NCBI GenBank assembly: GCA_946480715.1 | Contig: CAMLKK010000034.1 | Span: forward strand, 1 to 27,134 | From: an uncultured Bacteriovorax sp. | Lineage (GTDB): Bacteria > Bdellovibrionota > Bacteriovoracia > Bacteriovoracales > Bacteriovoracaceae | DNA length: 27,134 nt | Direction of reading: 5' to 3' | In this document: in pieces, positions 1-8,880 of the stretch | How the letters are laid out: every line of letters starts with the position of its first letter | Position numbering within the stretch: position 1 is the first letter of the stretch | The notes under the pieces: generated by a model | Seen by the model: the letters and a program-made list of their open reading frames with translations, nothing else | Databases searched by the model: none | Told to the model about the DNA's origin: nothing | Program-made: the position numbers and the translations under genes

Positions 1-1042
1 TAGTCAGCTCTGGCTGAATAAGTTGCATCTTCTTCATACTCTTGAATGATTTGTATTGAAGTGGATACGTAATAAGACGAATCAGAATCGTTACAAGAAT
101 GATTGCTAAACCGTAGTTAGGGATAAATTTGTAAATCCACTGAAGCGCTCTAAGAGTTGGCACAGCTAGGATTGCAAAAAATCCGAAATCTACTGACTGA
201 TGAAGATTGTCACCAAGAGCGATAAGATCATCGTAGTTTTTCTTAGTGAAAACGAGATCAGTTGTGAATTCTTTAGAGGCCTCTGGAATATCGATTAGCA
301 TCTGCCCTTTTTCAGTAATTTTGAAGCGAGCTGGAGTATCTTTCGCAAGAACAGCTGCGAATAAATGGTAATTGAAATCAATCCCGGCCCATTTAAATGT
401 TCCATCACCTTCATCATCATCTTTCACTGTTACAGTGTGAGTTTTATTTGTGAAATAAGTGAAATGGCGAATTTGTCCGTTATCTAATTTCTTTTCTTTT
501 GCTTCGAAAACAAGGCGATATTTATAAGGCTTGTCAGACTTTAATGAGATTTGAACGCGACCATTTTCTTTAATGTGAGCGTTGAAAGAAACACCAAAGT
601 TTGGATTGTATCCTGATAGTTTATCAGGTGCAGATTGTTCTGTTTGAAACATTAAATTCATTGGACCGTAATCTGTCACAACTTGAATTTTCAGAGGAGA
701 AGAATGATCAGCAAGGGCTTTAAAATCGAAAACTGCTGTTGGATTTTCCATATCAGTAATCGAAAGATCATTAGTCATTTTAAGAGCGAATTTATCACTC
801 TTCATTTCTACAGTTTGTAGTGTTGTAGGAGTTGTTTCAGCTGGTGCAGCAGTACCTTGACCCATTTGCGGAGGAGTCGCTGTTGCATCTGTTGGTGTTG
901 CTTGCGTTTGTGCTGGAGCAGTTGTTGCCACAGGATCTTTTTTTACTGGTTGTTTTGAAGCGAAGAAATATTGCCAGCCAAAGAGCACGAGACCTGACAA
1001 TAAAACAGCAATGAAAGCGCGTTTCTGATCATTATTGAACAT
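1..1042 (-). CDS. yidC: YidC membrane protein insertase, N-terminal part (cut by window edge)
   Basis: YidC inserts and folds inner-membrane proteins, including ATP synthase subunit c, alone or with SecYEG. About 347 codons are visible; the C-terminal membrane core lies beyond position 1. The ATG at 1042 is preceded by CGGAGAA. Visible in order: an N-terminal transmembrane helix (about residues 9-25), a low-complexity Ala/Thr/Pro/Gln linker (about 30-75), a large periplasmic domain typical of Gram-negative YidC, and the beginning of the conserved core with a hydrophobic segment containing NYGLAIILVTILIR followed by SMKKMQLIQPEL, which matches the family motif after the first core helix. The gene lies 19 bp downstream of yidD in the usual rpmH-rnpA-yidD-yidC order. 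Identification is firm from order and core motif; the periplasmic domain is divergent, as is normal. Confidence 0.93.
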   Translation of the reverse strand, partial: MFNNDQKRAFIAVLLSGLVLFGWQYFFASKQPVKKDPVATTAPAQTQATPTDATATPPQMGQGTAAPAETTPTTLQTVEMKSDKFALKMTNDLSITDMENPTAVFDFKALADHSSPLKIQVVTDYGPMNLMFQTEQSAPDKLSGYNPNFGVSFNAHIKENGRVQISLKSDKPYKYRLVFEAKEKKLDNGQIRHFTYFTNKTHTVTVKDDDEGDGTFKWAGIDFNYHLFAAVLAKDTPARFKITEKGQMLIDIPEASKEFTTDLVFTKKNYDDLIALGDNLHQSVDFGFFAILAVPTLRALQWIYKFIPNYGLAIILVTILIRLITYPLQYKSFKSMKKMQLIQPELT

Positions 1043-1061
1043 GAAAATTTTCTCCGAAAAG

Positions 1062-1277
1062 TTATTCTTCTGGAACGGGGTCAACCCCGCCTTCGCAGAA
1101 CGGATGGCATCTAATTATTCGTCGTGATGAATACCATATTGCACGTCTAAAGGGAAACTTCTCGAAGCATTCTTTTGAGTAGTTGGAACATGTCGGATAG
1201 AAACGACATTTGGGGCCTAACATTGGAGAAATAAAATACTGATAAAATTTAATGAGAATAATGGCGATGGATTTCAT
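1062..1277 (-). CDS. yidD: YidD membrane insertion efficiency factor
   Basis: This 71-residue protein matches the YidD family: an amphipathic hydrophobic N-terminus (IILIKFYQYFISP), the motif GPKCRFYPTCSNYS with its conserved cysteines, and a C-terminal CHPFCEGGVDPVP. YidD assists YidC-dependent insertion at the inner membrane; its molecular role is not well defined. The ATG overlaps the last codon and stop of rnpA by 4 bp (ATGA type), so translation is probably coupled. The length is typical of the family. Confidence 0.95.
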   Translation of the reverse strand: MKSIAIILIKFYQYFISPMLGPKCRFYPTCSNYSKECFEKFPFRRAIWYSSRRIIRCHPFCEGGVDPVPEE

Positions 1278-1636
1278 AGAGAACTTACATGTTTGAAGAA
1301 ATCTTCCATATGTTTTTTTAGAAGAAATTCTTTTTCTTCAGCTGGAGTTTCTGAGAGATGTCTTGCCCATGAAACCACAAACAAAATGTCATAGCCTAAA
1401 AATTTAAAGGGTGATTGGCGAAATTGTTCACGAATTATTCTTTTGAGACGATTTCGATCGTGAGCTTTTCCCAGCTTTTTGGGAACAGAAATACCGATTC
1501 TTGTTCTATTGAAAGAATTTTTCTTGAAATAGATAATTACTGAGGATTTTTTGAAGGAGAGAGACCCGACTTTTAACTCAGAAAAATCACTGGCCGAGAG
1601 AAGGCGAAATTGCTTTTCAAACCGACACTCGGCCAC
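1274..1636 (-). CDS. rnpA: Ribonuclease P protein component (GTG start)
   Basis: RnpA is the protein subunit of RNase P and helps the catalytic RNA bind and trim tRNA 5' leaders. The 120-residue product has the family layout: FRLLSASDFSEL near the N-terminus, a basic central region GISVPKKLGKAHDRNRLKR containing the RNR signature, then IIREQFRQ, with a C-terminal helix. I take the GTG at 1636 as start because no in-frame ATG exists before the conserved motif and the rpmH stop lies only 6 bp upstream; GTG starts also occur in other rnpA genes. No strong Shine-Dalgarno is visible, which suggests translation coupled to rpmH. It overlaps yidD by 4 bp. Confidence 0.95.
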   Translation of the reverse strand: MAECRFEKQFRLLSASDFSELKVGSLSFKKSSVIIYFKKNSFNRTRIGISVPKKLGKAHDRNRLKRIIREQFRQSPFKFLGYDILFVVSWARHLSETPAEEKEFLLKKHMEDFFKHVSSL

Positions 1637-1642
1637 AAAATA

Positions 1643-1795
1643 TTACTTAGTACTAGATGATACCGTTAAACGAGCTCTGCCTTTTGCTCTTCTCGCTTTA
1701 ATAACGTTTTTTCCACCTGGGCTAGCCATTCTTTTAAGAAAGCCATGTACTCTTAGTCTTTTAAGTTTTTTTGGTTGCCACGTTCTTTTGCTCAT
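1643..1795 (-). CDS. rpmH: 50S ribosomal protein L34
   Basis: A 50-residue basic protein, [20 protein letters not shown] at its start and [10 protein letters not shown] near its end, which are the hallmark L34 segments. It has the normal L34 length with a short Ser/Thr/Lys tail (SSSTK). It sits in the large ribosomal subunit. The ATG at 1795 is preceded by AGAGGATAG as ribosome binding site. It is the first gene of the rpmH-rnpA-yidD-yidC unit, divergent from dnaA, the standard arrangement beside bacterial origins. Confidence 0.97.
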   Translation of the reverse strand: MSKRTWQPKKLKRLRVHGFLKRMASPGGKNVIKARRAKGRARLTVSSSTK

Positions 1796-1980
1796 ACAGC
1801 TATCCTCTAAATCGCATTAAATAATTGGAGAGATACAGTTATTATTTCTTTCGTGAAAGGTCAATCACAAACAGGCCGCGTCACATGTAAGAAAATGTGA
1901 AATAGTGTTTTGTTGCTTTGGACTTTTGGGCCATGCTACATCTTTCTCTCACAATTTTTTAGGACTTTTCGAGGTTAATA
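1796..1980. promoter_or_regulatory. Divergent rpmH / dnaA promoter region
   Basis: This 185-bp gap must hold promoters for both rpmH and dnaA. For rpmH, a minus-strand TTGACC (1859-1864) is a good -35, but the hexamer 17 nt downstream (TAACTG, 1836-1841) is poor. For dnaA, TTGCTT (1914-1919) lies 17 nt before TACATC (1937-1942), also weak. Two inverted repeats are present: CTTTC-GT-GAAAG (1848-1859) and TCACAT-N8-ATGTGA (1881-1886 with 1895-1900), either of which could be an operator. No exact DnaA box was seen here. dnaA has GAGGT before its ATG. Promoter positions are guesses; the existence of divergent promoters is near certain. Confidence 0.5.
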
Positions 1981-3528
1981 ATGGCCCAAGACTTCCCGTT
2001 TGAGCATTTTTTCAAATTAAATGGCCAACAAAATGCTAAAGCACCAAGTTCTGATCAATTATCTCCATCGTTTTCGACGCTTGCCCAGACAAATTTCGCG
2101 CAAAATGACGAATTAGTTTCTATTAATAACGAGGTGTTAAACCACCTGCGCACGATTGTTCCTGAACTCAATTTTAAAACATATTTTGAAAACGGGCTTG
2201 AACTCCTATCAATTGATAACCAAACGGCTGTTTTTGAAGTTAAGACTTCATTTATTAAGAAATCGGCCGAGCTATATAAAGATGAAGTCGCACGAGCTCT
2301 TTATAATGTTTTAGGGACTGAATACAGCATTCAAATTAATGCCAAAGACTCAGCTCCAACTTTTGGAAATCCTTTTAATACCGAAGAAATGAAACCAAAG
2401 TCTGTGAACAACATGACTTTCAAATTGGATCTCACACCTACTCGCGAAGATTTAAAATCAAAAGCAGACTCTGAATATCTTCAACATATGAACCCTAATA
2501 AAACTGGAATCAGAGTTGATAGAACAAAAACTTTCGATAACTTTATTGTTGGTCCAAATAACAATATCGCTCAAGCAGCTGCTAAAGCCGTCGCTCTTAC
2601 TCCAGGAAAAGAAGGAAAATATCCTTCTTTATATATTCACAGTAATTCAGGCCTGGGAAAAACCCACCTACTACATGCTGTGGCCAACGAAATTGCTGAA
2701 CGTCACCCTGAATACACAATCTGCTTAACAACAGCTCGTGATTTTATGGAAGAGATGATCTCTCTTTTAAAGACGAACAAAATTACGGAATTCGTTCGTA
2801 AATATACTGAACGCATCGACATTCTTATGATCGATGACATTCACGAATTAAAAAACAAAGAAGCAACTCAGGATCAGTTCTTCCACGTGTTCAATGAAAT
2901 GCACAACCGTGGAAAACAACTTATATTCACATCAGATAAAAGACCAAAAGAGATTGATGGTATTTCTGAACGTATTAAAACACGTCTTCAATGGGGATTG
3001 GTCGTTGATATTCAAACGCCGGACATTGAAACACGCTTAGCTATTTTAAGACGTAAAATGGAAGCACTAGACATCTACATTACTGAAGATGTTCTCACTT
3101 TAATTGCTTCTAGAATTAAAACAAATATCCGCGAACTCGAAGGATCACTCGTACGCTTAAAAGCCGTGAGTGAACTTATGAACGTAGAGATTGAAGTTGA
3201 TCTTGTTAAAGATCAGCTCAACCTTAACAGCGGTGAAGAAGAAAAAGAAATCAGCATTGAAGCCGTAGCCAAGGCTACAGCTCAATATTTCCGTTTACCG
3301 CTCGCTGATCTTAAATCTAAAGGTCGCAGCCAGGACATCACTAAGGCCCGTCACATTGCTATGTATTTGGCCCGTAAAGTGGTCAATGCCAAACAACAAG
3401 AGATCGGAGCATTCTTTGGAGGAAGAGATCACTCTTCTGTTATCCATGCAGTTAATACGATCACTGAAAAAGTGAAAATTGATTCGGGTCTTTCAAAAGA
3501 CATCAACGCTATCGAATCTAATCTCTAA
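1981..3528 (+). CDS. dnaA: Chromosomal replication initiator DnaA
   Basis: DnaA binds oriC, oligomerises with ATP and opens the origin. The 515-residue product has a divergent N-terminal extension (1-45), domain I (about 46-120, where DnaB and regulators bind), a linker, the AAA+ domain (about 178-410) and the DNA-binding domain IV (about 420-515). The Walker A loop is SNSGLGKT (221-228), Walker B is ILMIDDIH (281-288), the arginine finger corresponds to R335 in RIKTRLQWGL, and the domain IV signature is GGRDHSSVIHA (480-490). The first Walker A residue is Ser rather than the usual Gly. The ATG has GAGGT 9 nt upstream. The adjacent DnaA-box array supports the call fully. Confidence 0.98.
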   Translation: MAQDFPFEHFFKLNGQQNAKAPSSDQLSPSFSTLAQTNFAQNDELVSINNEVLNHLRTIVPELNFKTYFENGLELLSIDNQTAVFEVKTSFIKKSAELYKDEVARALYNVLGTEYSIQINAKDSAPTFGNPFNTEEMKPKSVNNMTFKLDLTPTREDLKSKADSEYLQHMNPNKTGIRVDRTKTFDNFIVGPNNNIAQAAAKAVALTPGKEGKYPSLYIHSNSGLGKTHLLHAVANEIAERHPEYTICLTTARDFMEEMISLLKTNKITEFVRKYTERIDILMIDDIHELKNKEATQDQFFHVFNEMHNRGKQLIFTSDKRPKEIDGISERIKTRLQWGLVVDIQTPDIETRLAILRRKMEALDIYITEDVLTLIASRIKTNIRELEGSLVRLKAVSELMNVEIEVDLVKDQLNLNSGEEEKEISIEAVAKATAQYFRLPLADLKSKGRSQDITKARHIAMYLARKVVNAKQQEIGAFFGGRDHSSVIHAVNTITEKVKIDSGLSKDINAIESNL

Positions 3529-3730
3529 ATTTGGGAACAAAATACTTTTAGGGTTTATCCACAACGAAGACTTTGTGATGTGAATTCACGTCTAAAATCG
3601 AAATTATTACTGTAATTTATCCACATTTTATCCACACGCTTTCCACAGAGTTATCCACAATATTGATGAAAATATGAGGACAACTCTGAAGTTATTAACG
3701 CTTGGCCTTCAAATAAGTTCGGATTAGCAG

Positions 3731-3776
3731 TTATCCACAAAAAGTTTTCCACATTGTGAATAACTTTGTGGAAAAC
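3731..3776. repeat. Inverted DnaA-box cluster in oriC
   Basis: Four DnaA-type boxes lie in 46 bp: TTATCCACA and TTTTCCACA on the plus strand, then TTATTCACA and TTTTCCACA on the minus strand. The outer arms GTTTTCCACA (3744-3753) and TGTGGAAAAC (3767-3776) are a perfect 10-bp inverted repeat around a 13-nt centre that itself holds the third box. The head-to-head layout is read directly; that it loads DnaA in opposing orientations is inference. Confidence 0.8.
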
Positions 3777-3998
3777 ATATTTTATTGGCCGCCAAAAAAC
3801 ATCACTTTTAGGCAATATGTGAAGTTATGTTGAAACAATGTGAATTGTGTGTGGATAAGAGTGAATTATTCGGGAGAATAAAAAGAATATACGGCAAAAA
3901 AAGAAGATTGTTGAAAAGTTATTAGACGTTATCCCCGTGACCAAAAATAATAAACACTCGTAATGAAAAGACTTTTATATCTTTTCCACTTATCCACA

Positions 3999-4048
3999 CT
4001 ATATTAATAAAAGTATTAATAATTAATAATAATATAAAGAAAAAGAAC
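3999..4048. other. AT-rich putative DNA unwinding element
   Basis: Directly after the last exact DnaA box (3990-3998) comes about 48 bp that are almost entirely A and T, rich in TAA/AAT trinucleotides (for example TAATAATTAATAATAATA around 4017-4034). In bacterial origins the unwinding element normally abuts a DnaA box, and an A/T trinucleotide run beside a box is compatible with a DnaA-trio type element. The assignment rests on position and composition only. Confidence 0.65.
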
Positions 4049-4085
4049 GCCGGAAAACTTCGTGACTCAAAGGACTCAGCGAAGC

Positions 4086-4114
4086 TTGTAACTTCCCTGC
4101 TTAATTGCTAAAAA
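4086..4114 (+). promoter_or_regulatory. Candidate dnaN promoter
   Basis: TTGTAA (4086-4091) and TAAAAA (4109-4114) are separated by 17 nt, each matching four of six sigma-70 consensus bases. A start near 4121 would give a leader of about 26 nt carrying GGAAG before the dnaN ATG. An imperfect hairpin (CTTCG 4058-4062 with CGAAG 4080-4084) lies just upstream. It may be one of several promoters, and the match is only moderate. Confidence 0.35.
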
Positions 4115-4146
4115 CTTAGTACTTAAAAATTTACGGAAGCCTCAGC

Positions 4147-5262
4147 ATGTTAATTAAAATTTCAGTTATTGAATTGAAGGAAACGCTTAATAAAATTTTA
4201 AGCGTAGTAGATAAAAAAAATACTCGTTTAATACTAAATTTCGTTCAGATTCAAGCCAGTCAAAATAAAATCGAAATGTCTGCAACTGATCTAGAAGTTT
4301 CTGCAAAGGTAACAACTCACTGTACTGTGGAAAAACCAGGTACCTTTTGTGTAAATGCCAAAAATATATTTGATATCGTAAAAGAGCTTCCAGAAAAAGA
4401 ATTAACAATTGAGTTACCAGAAGGCTCTAACAGCTTAAAGCTTACTTGTGACAATATTAATTTCACTCTATTGATTTATACTTCAGAAGAATTTCCTCAC
4501 CTACAATTCGGAACACAAGGAAATGATTTCAGACTAAACTCTAATCAGATCCTGGAAATCATCAACAAAACATCACATGCTATTTCAAATGATGAAACGA
4601 GACTGTTCCTTAACGGAATTTATCTTCAAGAAGTAGATGGAAAATTAAGATCAGTAGCAACAGATGGCTATAGACTTTCACTTGTTGAAACTGAACTTTC
4701 AAATAATAAAATCGAAGCGCTCATCAATGGAATTATTATTCCTAAAAAAGGTGTAGCAGAGCTTAAGAAAATTGCTGAGACATATCCAGACCACCCTATC
4801 AGCATTTCTGTTGATGAATCTTTCATCTACCTCAATGCTAATAACAATTACCTGTTGGCCATCAGATTGATAGCTAAAGAATATTTGAAGTACCAAGCGG
4901 TCATCCCAAAGAAGACAAATTTCTACGCTGACATCGAAAAGAATGCATTTGCACATGCTGTTCGTCGTATCAAGATTATGGCCAATGAGCGTTCGAATGG
5001 TGTGAAGCTTATTCTAAAAGAAAATGAGATGACAGTAGCTGCGAATCACCCTTCTCTTGGTGATGCATTTGAAAAGTTCGCTATTAACTATTCAGGTAAA
5101 GAATTTGAAATTGGATTCAATGCTAAATTCTTAATGGATACACTTTCTATCTTTGGTGACGAAGAGATCCGCATGGAATTTAACAATGAGTTGAGTCCAG
5201 TAGCGATTAAATCATCTAAGAATCAAAACTATCTCTGCATCATCATGCCGTTAAAATTATAA
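4147..5262 (+). CDS. dnaN: DNA polymerase III beta subunit (sliding clamp)
   Basis: The beta clamp is a ring-shaped dimer that tethers DNA polymerase III and many repair enzymes to DNA. The 371-residue length fits the family's three repeated domains (about 1-120, 125-245 and 250-371). Recognisable segments include the N-terminal pattern VIELKETLNKILSVVDKK, the conserved LRSVATDGYRLS, and the C-terminal YLCIIMPLKL, equivalent to the MPMRL end of the E. coli clamp. The ATG at 4147 is preceded by GGAAG. It follows oriC and is separated from recF by one base, so the two are almost certainly cotranscribed. Sequence similarity to well-known clamps looks low in the middle, as usual. Confidence 0.97.
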   Translation: MLIKISVIELKETLNKILSVVDKKNTRLILNFVQIQASQNKIEMSATDLEVSAKVTTHCTVEKPGTFCVNAKNIFDIVKELPEKELTIELPEGSNSLKLTCDNINFTLLIYTSEEFPHLQFGTQGNDFRLNSNQILEIINKTSHAISNDETRLFLNGIYLQEVDGKLRSVATDGYRLSLVETELSNNKIEALINGIIIPKKGVAELKKIAETYPDHPISISVDESFIYLNANNNYLLAIRLIAKEYLKYQAVIPKKTNFYADIEKNAFAHAVRRIKIMANERSNGVKLILKENEMTVAANHPSLGDAFEKFAINYSGKEFEIGFNAKFLMDTLSIFGDEEIRMEFNNELSPVAIKSSKNQNYLCIIMPLKL

Positions 5263-5263
5263 G

Positions 5264-6361
5264 ATGATCAGTTATAAAATTTCTAAACTTCAAGTTACAA
5301 ATTTTAGAAATTTAAATCCCGACGTTATTTCATTTTCCTCTGGCATTAATTGCATTGTTGGAGAAAACGGAAATGGAAAAACTAATATTCTGGAAGCCAT
5401 CAACGTTCTTGCTACCAAAAAATCATTTCGTAAAAATACAGGTTTTCCACAATTTTTGAGTATAGACGGTGGAAAACCTGAAATAATATTTTCTTCTGTT
5501 TTCCACAATAGTGAGAATGAAGTTGTGAGTTATTCATCAAAGATGACGAGTGAATCTATTCTTTGGTTTCTCAATGGTGCTCCAGTAAAAAAACGTCTCG
5601 ATATCAAAGTTGTTTTTATCAATCCGTTTGATTCATATGGTTTTCATAACGTCGCAAGTGACAGACGGGAATGGATTGATTATTTTCTTAGTCAGCTGGA
5701 TGATTCTTACAAAAAAAGTCTCTCGAAATACACTCTCGCTCTGAGGTTTAGAAATACTCTACTTTCTAAGAAGCCTTCAAAGTACAAAGAGCAGATTCTA
5801 GCTGCTGATGGTGAACTCGCTCAGTTGTCACACTTCCTCACAAACAAGAGAATTGATTTCCTCGAAGCGATAGAACCTATCATTGGAGAAACGTTCCAAG
5901 CGCTCTTTTCTGAGAAGCATAGTTTAAAAATTAATCTCGATTCGCGCATTATTGGTTTAACTGCTGAGCAGATTCAAAAAGTGTTCGCCAACAACCTAGA
6001 AACAGACATTGAACGCGGGCATACTTCATACGGTCCACACAAAGATGACTACGTGCTTCTTTTTGATGGATTAAATTCTTTCGATTTCTGTTCTTTAGGC
6101 CAGCAAAAAATGAGTTATTTAAGCCTCTTATTTGCCTATATAGAGCTTTTTCGGTATAAATATATGTCCTATCCCATAGTGCTCATTGATGACGTCTCTG
6201 GCGAGCTCGATCAGCATCGATGGCGAAGGCTAGTTGAGTATTTAAAAGAACGCGAATTTCAAGTTCTGATAACTACGGCCAACGAAAAATTTAAGGAAGA
6301 ATTAGAAAAAATAAGTGGCGCGAATAACATCCAGATCAAGGGTGGTTCCGTACTTTTCTAA
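5264..6361 (+). CDS. recF: DNA replication and repair protein RecF
   Basis: RecF is an SMC/ABC-type ATPase that acts with RecO and RecR to load RecA at single-strand gaps. The 365-residue protein has an N-terminal FRNL motif and Walker A GENGNGKT (33-40), an ABC-like signature SLGQQKMSYL (277-286) and Walker B with D-loop LIDDVSGELD (307-316), all in the expected order. The start lies one base after the dnaN stop and no clear Shine-Dalgarno is present, so translation probably depends on dnaN. Two TTTTCCACA sequences resembling DnaA boxes (5443-5451 and 5499-5507) and a 12-bp perfect inverted repeat lie in the first quarter of the coding region, which is unusual. Confidence 0.96.
   Translation: MISYKISKLQVTNFRNLNPDVISFSSGINCIVGENGNGKTNILEAINVLATKKSFRKNTGFPQFLSIDGGKPEIIFSSVFHNSENEVVSYSSKMTSESILWFLNGAPVKKRLDIKVVFINPFDSYGFHNVASDRREWIDYFLSQLDDSYKKSLSKYTLALRFRNTLLSKKPSKYKEQILAADGELAQLSHFLTNKRIDFLEAIEPIIGETFQALFSEKHSLKINLDSRIIGLTAEQIQKVFANNLETDIERGHTSYGPHKDDYVLLFDGLNSFDFCSLGQQKMSYLSLLFAYIELFRYKYMSYPIVLIDDVSGELDQHRWRRLVEYLKEREFQVLITTANEKFKEELEKISGANNIQIKGGSVLF
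5439..5480. repeat. 12-bp perfect inverted repeat inside recF
   Basis: CAGGTTTTCCAC (5439-5450) and GTGGAAAACCTG (5469-5480) are exact reverse complements separated by 18 nt. The left arm contains most of a DnaA-like TTTTCCACA (5443-5451), the right arm a one-mismatch inverted copy (5468-5476), and another TTTTCCACA follows at 5499-5507. The repeat is directly visible; function as a DnaA site or an mRNA hairpin is inference. Confidence 0.85.
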
Positions 6362-6390
6362 AACTTCTCACCAAATGTCCAATTAATTGA

Positions 6391-8856
<2,466 letters not shown>

Positions 8857-8880
8857 GAATAATTTAAAGGTAAAAATAAT

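Larger units (their letters stand above)
3529..4146. other. oriC: Replication origin oriC (DnaA-box array between dnaA and dnaN)
   Basis: This gene-free segment holds seven exact TTATCCACA boxes: plus strand at 3555, 3617, 3628, 3651, 3731 and 3990, and minus strand at 3850-3858 (first base given for plus boxes). Variants fitting TTWTNCACA occur at 3745-3753 (plus), 3755-3763 and 3767-3775 (both minus). Near misses are at 3639-3647 and 3982-3990. The boxes form a left group (3555-3659), a compact inverted group (3731-3775), a lone minus box, and a final plus box directly before an AT-rich tract. The position between dnaA and dnaN, the density of boxes and the divergence of flanking genes make this the chromosomal origin. 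No ORF of note was seen inside. Confidence 0.93.

Noticed and set aside
1076..1089. CGGGG-TCAA-CCCCG hairpin in the yidD 3' end as a terminator
   Set aside because: It encodes the conserved GGVDPVP motif, has no T-tract, and yidC follows in the same operon.
1551..1820. 89-codon plus-strand ORF across rnpA and rpmH
   Set aside because: It is antisense to two well-supported genes, has no ribosome binding site of note and no recognisable domain.
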